The notes under the pieces were generated by a model. That model saw only the letters and a list, made by a program, of their open reading frames with translations. It was not told the origin of the DNA and did no database searches. Below, piece after piece: positions 7,723 through 15,898 of a stretch of DNA of 64,000 nt. Within the stretch, counting starts at the first letter, position 1. Each line of letters starts with the position of its first letter. The position numbers were made by a program, and so were the translations under genes. The stretch covers positions 21,524-85,523 of the forward strand of contig NZ_KE384044.1 in the NCBI RefSeq assembly GCF_000423565.1, in the 5' to 3' direction. This DNA comes from Runella zeae DSM 19591. Its GTDB lineage: Bacteria; Bacteroidota; Bacteroidia; Cytophagales; Spirosomataceae.

Positions 7723-9726
7723 ATGTTCTTATTCAAACGTTTTTTACTGGTTTTTAGCTTTTTGCTTTCAAGTTTCTCCGCAGTTTTTGCCCAAAAAGAA
7801 TCTTTTCCTAAAGGATATTTTCTATTTCCTATCTATCCTGGGCAAAAAAACACCTTAGCGGGGGTGCTAGGCGACCTCCGCACCAATCATTTTCATGCCG
7901 GAATTGACATTCGGACGCAGCAGCGTGAGGGGTTGCCTGTAGTGGCTGCGGCTGATGGCTATGTATCACGCATCAAAGTGCAAACTACGGGCTATGGCAA
8001 CGTGATTTTTATCAAGCACCCCAATGGCATGACTACCGTCTATGGTCACTTGTTGTCGTTTGAGGAGCCTATTGGAAGTTATTTACTTGAAAAACAATAC
8101 GAAAGGAAATCTTTTGAAATAGAATTGAATCCCTCTCCTGAACAATTTCCCGTAAAAAAAGGACAATTGATTGCGCTTTCTGGTAATACAGGAGGGTCGG
8201 CAGGGCCACACTTGCATTTTGAAATTCGTGATTCGAAAGACAATTATCTTAATCCTCTTTTTTTTGATTTTGACGAAATCGAAGACGAAATCCCACCTTA
8301 TTTCAATTCCGTGGCGATTCGTCCGATAGGTCTAGAAAGTCGTGTCAATGGCGAGTTTGAAAGAATCAGCTTTCGCCCCGTTCGCCAAAAATCTGGAGTG
8401 TATAGCTTTGCGCAAACCATTAAGGCCTGGGGCGAAATCGGCCTAGAACTCATCGCTTTTGATGCGATGAATGGCGTTAACTTCCGAAATGGCGTCAATT
8501 GCGTAGAAATCAAACTCGACGGCGAAGAAGTTTTTGCTTACAATATGACGTCTTTTCCTAGCTGGTCAACACGTGATTACAACAACCTGATAGATTATAA
8601 AACCGAACAGAAAACGGGCTCTCGCTATTTGAAATGCTATAACCCTGACGGCAACAATTACAACATACACCGTACTGACGGCTACCGTGGAAAACTCCAA
8701 ATCCGCGATACCCTCACGCATGAGGTACAGGTCACTTTGTTTGACTCTTACGAAAATTCGGCAATACTAACTTTAAAAATCAAAGGGGAACCTCCTCAGG
8801 AATTACTTCCTCCTCTTACCGAAAGTGCGCCTTCGCTGTCGTATATCAAAACCGACATGGAAGAAAATATACTTAAAATCAGTGCTTTGGGATTGTCTCA
8901 GCTCAGTTATGCGGAGGTATTTGTAAAAAGCAAAAGCGTTCAGTTAGCCCCTGCTTATCAGAGCAGTGGCGAAACCGTATACTTGCTGGATTTGAGAGAA
9001 CACCTTCCTGATTCGATTCAGATTGGCAACAAACTTCTCCGAACTGATTTCAAACAACGCATCCGGCCCAATGCCCTTGCCACTTACGAAGGCGACCGCT
9101 ATACCTTGCGATTTGGGAATCAAACTATTTTTGATACGCTTTATTTAGCAGTTCAGTCGCGCCCCAATGGCCTCGTTATCAACGATGAAATCATTCCACT
9201 GCGTGATGCACTAGGGATTAATTTCCGCCCCGATATTATGCCTTCCAACCCCGACAAAACCCACGCCTACCGCATGGATGGCAATCGGGTGCGTTTTATG
9301 GGTGGTAAATGGCGCGGCGATGTACTAGATTTTACAACGCGTGAATTGGGGAATTTTTCTCTTGCCACCGACGAAACGCCTCCTTCTATCCAATTGATTC
9401 AATCCAACAAAAAAAGCATTTCGGCTCGTATTTCAGATGGTATGTCGGGTATTGCGTCCTTCAATGCGTACGTAAATGGAGAGTGGGTGTTGATGAATTA
9501 TGAATACAAACGAAATTATATTTGGTCGTCTAAGCTAGTTGATAGCCTTGATTTTGAAGGGGAATTAAGACTAGAAGTGACTGACCGCGCCGGAAATATC
9601 GCTATCTTGCAGGCCGAAATCAAAGAACCTGTCATAAAACCCACTACTCGAAAAAAGCATGGCACTGCAAGTAGGAGAAAAAGCGCCCCTGTTCGAAGCA
9701 AAGGATCAAAACGGAAACGTCGTTAA
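7723..9726 (+). CDS. M23-family metallopeptidase, exported
   Basis: A 667-residue secreted peptidoglycan-type endopeptidase. A signal peptide (1-24, ending AVFAQ) is followed by the LytM/M23 zinc domain (about 40-185): HxxxD in NHFHAGID (His58, Asp62) and HxH in AGPHLHFEIRD. The remaining 480 residues form beta-rich domains without motifs I can name, and are typical of the large Bacteroidota M23 proteins thought to act in wall remodelling. The C-terminal ~23 residues are unusually rich in Arg and Lys and are encoded in the 68-nt overlap with the downstream bcp gene in another frame. The overlap suggests translational coupling with bcp. Confidence 0.9.
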   Translation: MFLFKRFLLVFSFLLSSFSAVFAQKESFPKGYFLFPIYPGQKNTLAGVLGDLRTNHFHAGIDIRTQQREGLPVVAAADGYVSRIKVQTTGYGNVIFIKHPNGMTTVYGHLLSFEEPIGSYLLEKQYERKSFEIELNPSPEQFPVKKGQLIALSGNTGGSAGPHLHFEIRDSKDNYLNPLFFDFDEIEDEIPPYFNSVAIRPIGLESRVNGEFERISFRPVRQKSGVYSFAQTIKAWGEIGLELIAFDAMNGVNFRNGVNCVEIKLDGEEVFAYNMTSFPSWSTRDYNNLIDYKTEQKTGSRYLKCYNPDGNNYNIHRTDGYRGKLQIRDTLTHEVQVTLFDSYENSAILTLKIKGEPPQELLPPLTESAPSLSYIKTDMEENILKISALGLSQLSYAEVFVKSKSVQLAPAYQSSGETVYLLDLREHLPDSIQIGNKLLRTDFKQRIRPNALATYEGDRYTLRFGNQTIFDTLYLAVQSRPNGLVINDEIIPLRDALGINFRPDIMPSNPDKTHAYRMDGNRVRFMGGKWRGDVLDFTTRELGNFSLATDETPPSIQLIQSNKKSISARISDGMSGIASFNAYVNGEWVLMNYEYKRNYIWSSKLVDSLDFEGELRLEVTDRAGNIAILQAEIKEPVIKPTTRKKHGTASRRKSAPVRSKGSKRKRR

Positions 9727-10108
9727 ACTCAGTGATTTTGAAGGTAAAAAAGTAGTTCTCTATTTTTATCCCAAAGACAATACCCCTGCCTGTACCGCCC
9801 AAGCATGCAGCCTGCGTGACAATTATGAAGCTCTTCTTGCCAAAGGATACGTGGTACTAGGGGTAAGTATCGACGACCAAAAATCGCACCTCAAATTTGC
9901 CACTAAATACAACCTTCCTTTTCCAATCCTAGCCGACCCCGACCACTCGCTCGTCGAGGCTTTTGGCGTTTGGGGTGAAAAAATGCTTTATGGCAAAAAA
10001 TACATGGGTACCATACGTACCACTTTTATTATCAATGAAGAGGGTATGATAGAGGATGTAATTACGAAAGTAAATACCAAAAACCACGCCGAGCAGGTAC
10101 TCAACTAA
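9659..10108 (+). CDS. bcp: thiol peroxidase (Bcp/PrxQ)
   Basis: An atypical 2-Cys peroxiredoxin of 149 residues that reduces peroxides with thioredoxin. The peroxidatic Cys45 lies in TPACTAQACSLRD with the resolving Cys50 five residues on, as in the Bcp/PrxQ class. The N-terminus MALQVGEKAPLFEAKDQNG fixes the start at 9659, so the gene begins inside the M23 coding sequence. FPKD-type residues FYPKDNTPAC and WGEKMLYGKKYMGTIRTTF are family hallmarks. Cytoplasmic. Probably co-transcribed with the M23 gene. Confidence 0.95.
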   Translation: MALQVGEKAPLFEAKDQNGNVVKLSDFEGKKVVLYFYPKDNTPACTAQACSLRDNYEALLAKGYVVLGVSIDDQKSHLKFATKYNLPFPILADPDHSLVEAFGVWGEKMLYGKKYMGTIRTTFIINEEGMIEDVITKVNTKNHAEQVLN

Positions 10109-10150
10109 GTTTTTTTTCAAATTTTGTCTTAAAAGTGTCAATATGACATT

Positions 10151-10158
10151 TATATTTG
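10151..10158 (+). promoter_or_regulatory. TAnnTTTG promoter for transketolase operon
   Basis: TATATTTG, 38 nt before the transketolase N ATG at 10196, with a TTTTG at 10122-10126 that might act as the distal element. Transcription from here could run through the whole 10.2-14.2 kb set of genes. Confidence 0.5.
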
Positions 10159-10195
10159 TATCAATTTCCAAACTACCAATATTTCAATAATTCAA

Positions 10196-11053
10196 ATGAC
10201 TGAACTTCAAAGCATTGCTTCGCAAGTAAGACGCGATATTTTACGGATGGTACACGGTTGCCAATCTGGTCACCCAGGAGGGTCGTTGGGCTGTGCCGAT
10301 TTGTTTGTGGCACTTTATTTCCAACAAATGAAAATCAACAACCGTAAAGGCAAAGGAGGCTACTTATCTTTCAACCTCGACGGCAAAGGTGAGGATTTGT
10401 TTTTCTTGTCAAATGGCCATATTTCACCTGTATTCTATAGTGTATTGGCTCGTCGTGGGTATTTTGATGTCAAAGAATTAGCCACTTTCCGCAAAATCAA
10501 CAGCCGCTTGCAAGGCCACCCCACTACGCATGAGCACCTGCCAGGTGTACGTATTGCGTCGGGTTCGCTCGGACAAGGTCTATCGGTGGCGATTGGAGCG
10601 GCTTTGGCCAAAAAACTCAACGGAGAAAAAAATCTCGTTTATTGCCTCATGGGAGACGGTGAGCAGCAAGAAGGCCAAGTGTGGGAAGCGGTACAATTTG
10701 CACCCAACAACAACGTGGACAATCTAGTGGCTTTTGTAGATGTAAACGGCCAACAAATCGACGGGTCTACCGACAAAGTCAACAACAACCGCGACCTCGG
10801 CGCTAAATACAAGGCTTTTGGATGGCGCGTACTGAGTGTAGATGGCAACAACATGGACGAACTTGTGACCTTGCTTCGCAAAATCAAACGCTTGGTGGGC
10901 AAAGGACAGCCTATCGCCGTAATGATGAAAACCGAAATGGGTCAAGGGGTAGATTTTATGATGCACAGCCACAAATGGCACGGCGTAGCTCCCAATGACG
11001 AACAACTCGCCAAAGCCTTGGCACAGTTGCCAGAGACTTTGGGTGATTATTAA
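10196..11053 (+). CDS. transketolase, N-terminal (TPP-binding) subunit
   Basis: A 285-residue subunit equal to the first third of a full transketolase; it pairs with a separate C-terminal subunit to move two-carbon ketol units in the non-oxidative pentose phosphate pathway. Family motifs are MVHGCQSGHPGGSLGCADL (N-terminal His/Gly loop), the GxLGQGLS element ASGSLGQGLSVAIG, and the TPP/Mg2+ signature GDGEQQEGQVWEA ending near VDVNGQQIDG. Split subunits are normally adjacent, but here the partner begins 2.2 kb downstream after three accessory genes on the same strand. The Uma2 gene starts 12 bp after its stop. Confidence 0.95.
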   Translation: MTELQSIASQVRRDILRMVHGCQSGHPGGSLGCADLFVALYFQQMKINNRKGKGGYLSFNLDGKGEDLFFLSNGHISPVFYSVLARRGYFDVKELATFRKINSRLQGHPTTHEHLPGVRIASGSLGQGLSVAIGAALAKKLNGEKNLVYCLMGDGEQQEGQVWEAVQFAPNNNVDNLVAFVDVNGQQIDGSTDKVNNNRDLGAKYKAFGWRVLSVDGNNMDELVTLLRKIKRLVGKGQPIAVMMKTEMGQGVDFMMHSHKWHGVAPNDEQLAKALAQLPETLGDY

Positions 11054-11065
11054 TCCCTCAATACC

Positions 11066-11656
11066 ATGATTACGAGCCTCGACCAACTCGACTTGTCAAA
11101 GCAATACACCTATGCAGACTACCTCAAATGGCGGTTTCAGGAAAGGGTAGAGCTTATCAGAGGGCGGATTTTCAAAATGTCGCCCGCACCGGCGCGAAAG
11201 CATCAGGCTATCTCGATGCAGCTCATCAGTATGATGTATAGTCATTTTAAAGAGCATGAATGCCAAATGTATCATGCCCCTTTTGATGTGAGGCTACCTC
11301 GCCAAAATACTCAATCTGGGCAACAAATCTATACTGTTGTACAACCCGATTTGTGTGTCATCTGTGATAAGACGAAATTGGACAAAAGAGGATGTGTAGG
11401 TGCTCCAGATTTAATCATTGAGATCCTTTCGCCAGGCAATAGCAAAAAGGAAATGAAAGATAAATTTGAGGTGTACGAAGAGGCAGGAGTACGGGAATAT
11501 TGGATTGTTCAATCGACCGATAACAACGTACTCGTTTATACCCTCAACGAGCAAGGCATTTTTATTGGACATCGGCCTTTTATCGAAGACGAAATCATGC
11601 ACTCCTTCATTTTTCCCGAACTTAAAGTTGATTTGAGGGAAGTTTTTAAAGATTAA
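11066..11656 (+). CDS. Uma2-family (PD-(D/E)XK-like) endonuclease
   Basis: A 196-residue protein of the Uma2 / DUF820 family of predicted restriction-like nucleases, abundant in cyanobacteria and Bacteroidota and of largely unknown role. Typical features are the start TYADYLKWRFQERVELIRGRI, KMSPAPARKHQ, the first acidic residue in VVQPDLCVI, and the core GAPDLIIEILSPGNSKKEMKDK with Asp and Glu on adjacent strands, followed by KFEVYEEAGVREYWIV. There is no signal peptide. It sits between the two transketolase subunits, 12 bp after the first and 2 bp before the AAA gene, so it is transcribed with them. Whether it works with the AAA/TOPRIM pair or arrived separately is unclear. Confidence 0.9.
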   Translation: MITSLDQLDLSKQYTYADYLKWRFQERVELIRGRIFKMSPAPARKHQAISMQLISMMYSHFKEHECQMYHAPFDVRLPRQNTQSGQQIYTVVQPDLCVICDKTKLDKRGCVGAPDLIIEILSPGNSKKEMKDKFEVYEEAGVREYWIVQSTDNNVLVYTLNEQGIFIGHRPFIEDEIMHSFIFPELKVDLREVFKD

Positions 11657-11658
11657 GA

Positions 11659-12651
11659 ATGAAAATTCAGCGCATTCATATCAAAAATTTCAAGTCAATT
11701 GTGGATTTGGAAATCATCGAACCCAACCCGTTTACGGTCTTTGTAGGCCCCAACGGGTCGGGTAAATCGAATATTTTTGAGGCGTTGGAGTTTTGGAGTT
11801 ATTTTACAAAAGTAAATACTTGGGATTTTTCTTCCCTCTTTGGGGGAGCCGAATACATTATAAACAGAACAAAAGAAGTCAATGAGTGCGAATTTGAAAC
11901 TTCTATAGAAAGGTACGCTGAGTCAAAAGCAAGAATAATCTTAGGGGATTCAAAAAATAATACAAGTGGCAGCTTTTTTCATGGATTGTATACAGAAAGA
12001 ATTCCAGATAGAGAAACAGCTCTTGATAAATTATTTAGTAGTTTTTCTAGAATTTTTGTTAAAAATAAAGAACTCCAAAAAATTAATTACTCCGATAATA
12101 CTAGGCTAAACCTCTCAACCGATAATCTCGAAAAAGTACTCAAACGCATTCTCCAAGATGACGAAAAAAAGCAAGAAATCAGAGAATGGTTAGATTTGTT
12201 TATTCCTGGGTTTGAAAGAGTTGAAATTGTCTCAAGCGAATTGAGTAGTACCGATACACTCGTCATCTACGAAAAAGGAGTCCAAAAGCCTTTTACCAAA
12301 GACCTACTTTCGGATGGCACTTACAATATTCTAGCGCTATTGACCGCCGTTTACCAATCCGACCAACCGCAGTTTTTGTGCATCGAAGAACCTGAAAATG
12401 GCCTTAATCCCTACGTAATCAGAAAGCTAGTAGATTTTTTTCGCGATGCTTGTGAAGAAAAGGGGCACTATATTTGGCTCAATACGCATTCAGGTACTTT
12501 GGTTGATTGCCTTACGCCTGAAGAAGTGATTCTGGTAGATAAAGTAGGAGGACAAACCCAAATCAAACAATTGAAAGGCTTGAATCTCCACGGTCTAGAT
12601 ATGGCGGAAGCTTGGCTTTCGGGAGCATTAGGAGGAGGTACTCCATGGTAA
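11659..12651 (+). CDS. AAA15-type ATPase (OLD/RloA-like)
   Basis: A 330-residue SMC/ABC-like ATPase. Walker A is GPNGSGKSN (30-38) after the typical IHIKNFKSIVDLEI start; the signature-like region is KDLLSDGTYNILALLTAVY; Walker B is FLCIEEPENGLNP (about 239-250) with the catalytic Glu; the H-loop is LNTHSGTLVDCL. The middle (about 70-190) is AT-rich and charged, in place of the long coiled coil of SMCs. It partners the TOPRIM-like protein encoded next, with a 7-nt overlap, recalling OLD-family and PARIS (AriA/AriB) defence pairs. The ATPase would sense a phage or plasmid trigger and control the nuclease. That role is inference. Confidence 0.88.
   Translation: MKIQRIHIKNFKSIVDLEIIEPNPFTVFVGPNGSGKSNIFEALEFWSYFTKVNTWDFSSLFGGAEYIINRTKEVNECEFETSIERYAESKARIILGDSKNNTSGSFFHGLYTERIPDRETALDKLFSSFSRIFVKNKELQKINYSDNTRLNLSTDNLEKVLKRILQDDEKKQEIREWLDLFIPGFERVEIVSSELSSTDTLVIYEKGVQKPFTKDLLSDGTYNILALLTAVYQSDQPQFLCIEEPENGLNPYVIRKLVDFFRDACEEKGHYIWLNTHSGTLVDCLTPEEVILVDKVGGQTQIKQLKGLNLHGLDMAEAWLSGALGGGTPW
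12631..12638 (+). promoter_or_regulatory. strong Shine-Dalgarno for the TOPRIM gene
   Basis: GGAGGAGG ends 6 nt before ATG 12645. Strong SD sites are unusual in Bacteroidota, and the site lies within the ATPase coding sequence (Gly-Gly-Gly codons), so a coding coincidence is possible. It supports 12645 as the start over TTG 12612. Confidence 0.5.
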
Positions 12652-13238
12652 AAGTAGGTTTTATTGTGGAAGGAGATACCGAAAAGCAGATTGTATCGTC
12701 TGACTTATTCAAAGCTCTGTGCCGTAAGGCAGGTATAGAAGTAATCAATGGTATTTTTCCTACCAACAAAAGAGAACGAGGAAAAGATGTTTTCAAAAAT
12801 GCAGAAAAATTGCACTCCTTCACTCAGCTGCTCCACGACATGGGTGCAGAGTATATATTTTGTATGAGGGATTTAGAAGATTTACCCTGCATTAGTTCAG
12901 CTAAAACAGAAATCCAAAACACTGATGAAACCGTCATAAAAATCATCGTTGTCAAACAGATTGAAACTTGGTTTTTAGGAGATGTAGCATTATTAAAAAC
13001 CTATTTTGGCAGTAATTTTCTTGAATTATTTCCAGAAGTAGCAAATCCAGAGACAATCATAAAGCCTAGCGAAAAACTGAAGGAAATTTCAATAGCTACC
13101 AGAAATGGCAAGGGTATTGGCGACAAATTGCTTTTTGCAAAAAGTCTACTCAGAAATGGTTTTACGATTGAGCATTCGGCAGAAAACTGTCCAAGTGCTC
13201 GATATTTTTTAGATAAATTAAAGTCAATCAGTCACTAA
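12645..13238 (+). CDS. DUF4276 TOPRIM-like nuclease partner
   Basis: A 197-residue protein matching the TOPRIM-fold DUF4276 pattern: Glu9 in VGFIVEGDTEKQIV, the acidic pair in CMRDLEDLP (Asp76 and Asp79), and KQIETWFLGD (Glu107, Trp109, Asp113). TOPRIM domains of this kind cut or nick nucleic acid in OLD-type and AriB-type effectors. The start ATG at 12645 overlaps the ATPase stop (ATGGTAA), indicating coupled translation and a stable pair. No membrane segment. The toxin/effector role is inferred from the pairing. Confidence 0.85.
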   Translation: MVKVGFIVEGDTEKQIVSSDLFKALCRKAGIEVINGIFPTNKRERGKDVFKNAEKLHSFTQLLHDMGAEYIFCMRDLEDLPCISSAKTEIQNTDETVIKIIVVKQIETWFLGDVALLKTYFGSNFLELFPEVANPETIIKPSEKLKEISIATRNGKGIGDKLLFAKSLLRNGFTIEHSAENCPSARYFLDKLKSISH

Positions 13239-13278
13239 ATTGCAACTTGAAAGCGGATTGCCGCTCACATTTTTTTAT

Positions 13279-14235
13279 ATGAAAAAATACACATTCACCG
13301 AAAAAAAAGATACCCGTAGCGGCTTTGGCGTGGGTATGCAGGTACTAGGCCAAACCAATCCTGAAGTCGTAGCGCTTTGTGCCGACTTGGTAGGCTCCCT
13401 CAAGCTTGATGCTTTTATCAAAGAAAATCCAGAGCGTTTTATCCAATGTGGTATTTCGGAAGCCAACATGATTGGTATGGCTGCCGGCCTCACCATCGGC
13501 GGTAAGATTCCGTTTGCTACCACATTTGCCAATTTTGGTTCGGGACGGGTCTATGACCAAGTCCGCCAAAGTGTAGCTTATTCAAACAAAAATGTCAAAA
13601 TCGCTGTATCACACGCCGGTTTGACATTGGGCGAAGACGGCGCCACTCACCAAATCCTCGAAGACCTCGCTATGATGCGCGCACTGCCCGGCATGACCGT
13701 CATCAATCCATGCGACTTCAACCAAACCAAAGCGGCTACTATCGCAGCTGCTGAGTACGAGGGGCCAGTTTACCTTCGTTTTGGTCGTCCAGTAGTGCCA
13801 GTATTTACGGATGCTGACCAAAAATTTGAAATTGGAAAAGCTTGGATGGTCAACGAAGGCACCGACGTAAGTATCTTTGCCACAGGCCATTTGGTATGGG
13901 AAGCGATTCAGGCCGGTGAAATCCTCGAAGCAGAAGGTATCAACGCCGAAATTATCAACATTCATACCATTAAACCTTTGGATGAAAAAGCTATCTTAAA
14001 GTCGGTGAAAAAAACGGGTTGTTTGGTTTCGGCCGAAGAGCACCAAGTAGCCGGCGGTTTGGGTAGTGCCATTGCAGAACTATTGGTGCAAGGCACGCCT
14101 TATCCACAAGAGTTTATTGCGGTAAAAGACAGCTTCGGCGAAAGTGGCACTCCCGCGCAGCTTATGGAAAAATACGGTCTCACCGCCAAAGACATTGTGG
14201 CAGCCGCCAAAAAAGCCATTTCAAGAAAAAGTTAA
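13279..14235 (+). CDS. transketolase, C-terminal subunit
   Basis: A 318-residue subunit carrying the pyrimidine-binding and C-terminal domains of transketolase. FIQCGISEANMIGMAAGLTIG holds the catalytic Glu that protonates thiamine; SHAGLTLGEDGATHQ and NIHTIKPLDEKAI are also typical. It completes the enzyme begun at 10196. The start was set at ATG 13279 (MKKYTFTEKKDTR), not at TTG 13240. A 40-bp gap follows the TOPRIM gene. Continued expression probably depends on read-through across the inserted cassette or on a promoter inside it. Confidence 0.95.
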   Translation: MKKYTFTEKKDTRSGFGVGMQVLGQTNPEVVALCADLVGSLKLDAFIKENPERFIQCGISEANMIGMAAGLTIGGKIPFATTFANFGSGRVYDQVRQSVAYSNKNVKIAVSHAGLTLGEDGATHQILEDLAMMRALPGMTVINPCDFNQTKAATIAAAEYEGPVYLRFGRPVVPVFTDADQKFEIGKAWMVNEGTDVSIFATGHLVWEAIQAGEILEAEGINAEIINIHTIKPLDEKAILKSVKKTGCLVSAEEHQVAGGLGSAIAELLVQGTPYPQEFIAVKDSFGESGTPAQLMEKYGLTAKDIVAAAKKAISRKS

Positions 14236-14242
14236 TGATGAT

Positions 14243-14293
14243 AGGTTATCCGTTGATTGAAAAAAAAATATTACCTACATTGACGGATAACCT
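14243..14293. repeat. inverted repeat between transketolase C and sigma factor genes
   Basis: AGGTTATCCGT at 14243-14253 is the perfect reverse complement of 14283-14293, with a 29-nt A/T-rich middle. It sits 12 nt before the sigma factor ATG. It could be an operator, or a long-loop hairpin controlling sigma factor translation; a terminator is less likely because no T-run follows. Confidence 0.45.
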
Positions 14294-14304
14294 TCTTATT
14301 TTGC

Positions 14305-14862
14305 ATGACCGACCAATCCATCCTTGAGAAGTTTGCCAACCCTGAAAGCCGCAATTTTGCTTTCAACCAATTGGTACGTAAATACCAACAAAAAATATAT
14401 TGGCATATTCGAAAGATGGTCATTGACCACGACGACGCCGACGACCTCACCCAAGAAACCTTCATCAAAGCTTGGCAATCGCTCGAAACCTTCCGAGGAG
14501 ATTCTCAGCTTTTTACGTGGATTTATCGCATTGCTACCAACGAATGTCTCAATTTTTTGAACAAAAAAAGACGTCGTTTTTTTATGCCCATTCATGATGT
14601 AGAAGGGGAATTGCTCGAAAAACTTGAAAGTGTTTCAAGTCAATCCGAAAATCCTATGAGCGGCGATGAAGTACAATTGAAACTTCAAAAGGCTTTGTTG
14701 ACGTTACCCGAAAAACAGCGTTTGGTGTTTAATATGAAGTATTTTGATGACCTCAAATACGAAGACATTGCCGAAATCACCGGCACCTCGGTGGGAGCAT
14801 TAAAAGCAAGTTATCACCATGCTGTCACAAAAATTGAGAAGTTTTTGAACGATAGCGATTAA
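14305..14862 (+). CDS. ECF-type sigma-70 family sigma factor
   Basis: A 185-residue ECF sigma factor. Region 2 (about 12-85) has LVRKYQQKIYWHIRKM, DADDLTQETFIKAWQSL and FRGDSQLFTWIYRIATNE for -10 binding. Region 4 (about 125-180) has LTLPEKQRLVFNMKYFDDL and YEDIAEITGTSVGALKASYH, the helix-turn-helix for the -35 element. It directs RNA polymerase to a stress or envelope regulon. The next gene encodes a single-pass membrane protein that could be its anti-sigma partner. Confidence 0.95.
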   Translation: MTDQSILEKFANPESRNFAFNQLVRKYQQKIYWHIRKMVIDHDDADDLTQETFIKAWQSLETFRGDSQLFTWIYRIATNECLNFLNKKRRRFFMPIHDVEGELLEKLESVSSQSENPMSGDEVQLKLQKALLTLPEKQRLVFNMKYFDDLKYEDIAEITGTSVGALKASYHHAVTKIEKFLNDSD

Positions 14863-14939
14863 ACTTTATTACTAAAGCATTGTCAAAAGTTTGTATGCTT
14901 AAATTCTTCATCCACAACAATAGCTGAACCTAGAGAAAA

Positions 14940-15374
14940 ATGAAAAGGATAAAGTTAGAAGACCTCGACCGTAAGCTTCCTTATCGTGAACCCGCAGGAT
15001 ATTTCGAACAACTACCGACCACTGTTCAGTCTCGTATCTATGAGCAAACTGTTCAGAAAGAAAATCCTTTTAGCGTGAGCTGGTCGTGGAAGCGTACTGC
15101 CCTTGCAGGTGCCGCCGCTAGTATTGTGGGTGTTTTGTTGTGGGTGACTTATCCCCAAAAGCAGCTTTCTTTGAGTGAAGAAACACTAAGTCAAGTCACC
15201 AACGACGAAATTTTGACTTACCTAAAAGACAACAACATTTCTCAGCAAGAGGTGATTGAACAAACCCAAGCTCCGATTGAAAGCGAAGAAGATGTGTTGT
15301 TTCAGCAACTCAACGTCAACGACGAAGACCTCAAGAAAGCGCTTCAAGATGAAAATATTGAGGAAATGATTTAA
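14940..15374 (+). CDS. single-pass membrane protein, possible anti-sigma partner
   Basis: Not a family I can name. The 144-residue protein has a charged N-terminal segment (MKRIKLEDLDRKLPYREPAGYFEQLP), one membrane helix at about 55-72 (TALAGAAASIVGVLLWVTY) and a very acidic extracytoplasmic tail (DVLFQQLNVNDEDLKKAL). Position 77 bp after an ECF sigma gene and the one-helix topology suggest an anti-sigma factor, but no zinc-finger HxxxCxxC motif is present, so this is context inference. The tail contains the acidic pattern SEETLSQVTNDEILTYL. Confidence 0.65.
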   Translation: MKRIKLEDLDRKLPYREPAGYFEQLPTTVQSRIYEQTVQKENPFSVSWSWKRTALAGAAASIVGVLLWVTYPQKQLSLSEETLSQVTNDEILTYLKDNNISQQEVIEQTQAPIESEEDVLFQQLNVNDEDLKKALQDENIEEMI

Positions 15375-15410
15375 GCGCAATCGTCTATTATGTTATCAAA
15401 AATTTTAATC

Positions 15411-15851
15411 ATGAAAAAGGTTCTTATTGCATTGCTTTTCACTATTGTGGTCGGAACGGTATCCGCCCAAGAAGGTGGTAAACAAAAACTCGAAAACGCT
15501 AAAATTGGTCTCATTACCAATCGCCTCAATCTGACCGTCGAGCAGTCGCAAGAGTTTTGGCCAGTGTACAATGAGTTTGACGGCAAGAAAAAGGAAATTC
15601 GTAAACAAATGCGAAAACTCATTGCCGAAACGAATACTCTCACCACTCCCGACGAAAAAATCTTGTCTAATATTCGCGAGACCCTTAATCTTCAACAAAA
15701 AGAAGTAGATTTGGAACGCGAATACATGAACAAATTTTTGAAGGTTATCAACGTGAGACAGTTGGCTGAGCTTTATAAAGCCGAGCAAATGTTTACTCAG
15801 ATGCTCTTACACCGCCTCAACAAAAAGGCAACGCCTGAGCGAAGCAACTAA
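15411..15851 (+). CDS. periplasmic LTxxQ/Spy-like stress protein
   Basis: A 146-residue exported protein. Signal peptide MKKVLIALLFTIVVGTVSAQ, then an all-helical, highly charged domain with ITNRLNLTVEQSQEFWPVYNEF. LTVEQ fits the LTxxQ motif of CpxP/Spy-like periplasmic proteins, and the FWPVYNEF pattern is common in Bacteroidota relatives next to ECF sigma genes. It probably senses or chaperones misfolded envelope proteins. I preferred ATG 15411 to 15390, which would add seven residues before the basic n-region. It forms a likely operon with the sigma factor and the membrane protein. Confidence 0.75.
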   Translation: MKKVLIALLFTIVVGTVSAQEGGKQKLENAKIGLITNRLNLTVEQSQEFWPVYNEFDGKKKEIRKQMRKLIAETNTLTTPDEKILSNIRETLNLQQKEVDLEREYMNKFLKVINVRQLAELYKAEQMFTQMLLHRLNKKATPERSN

Positions 15852-15898
15852 ACCTTGCGGCTGAATCCACCTTTTCAGCTTTTTATACACTTCATCTT

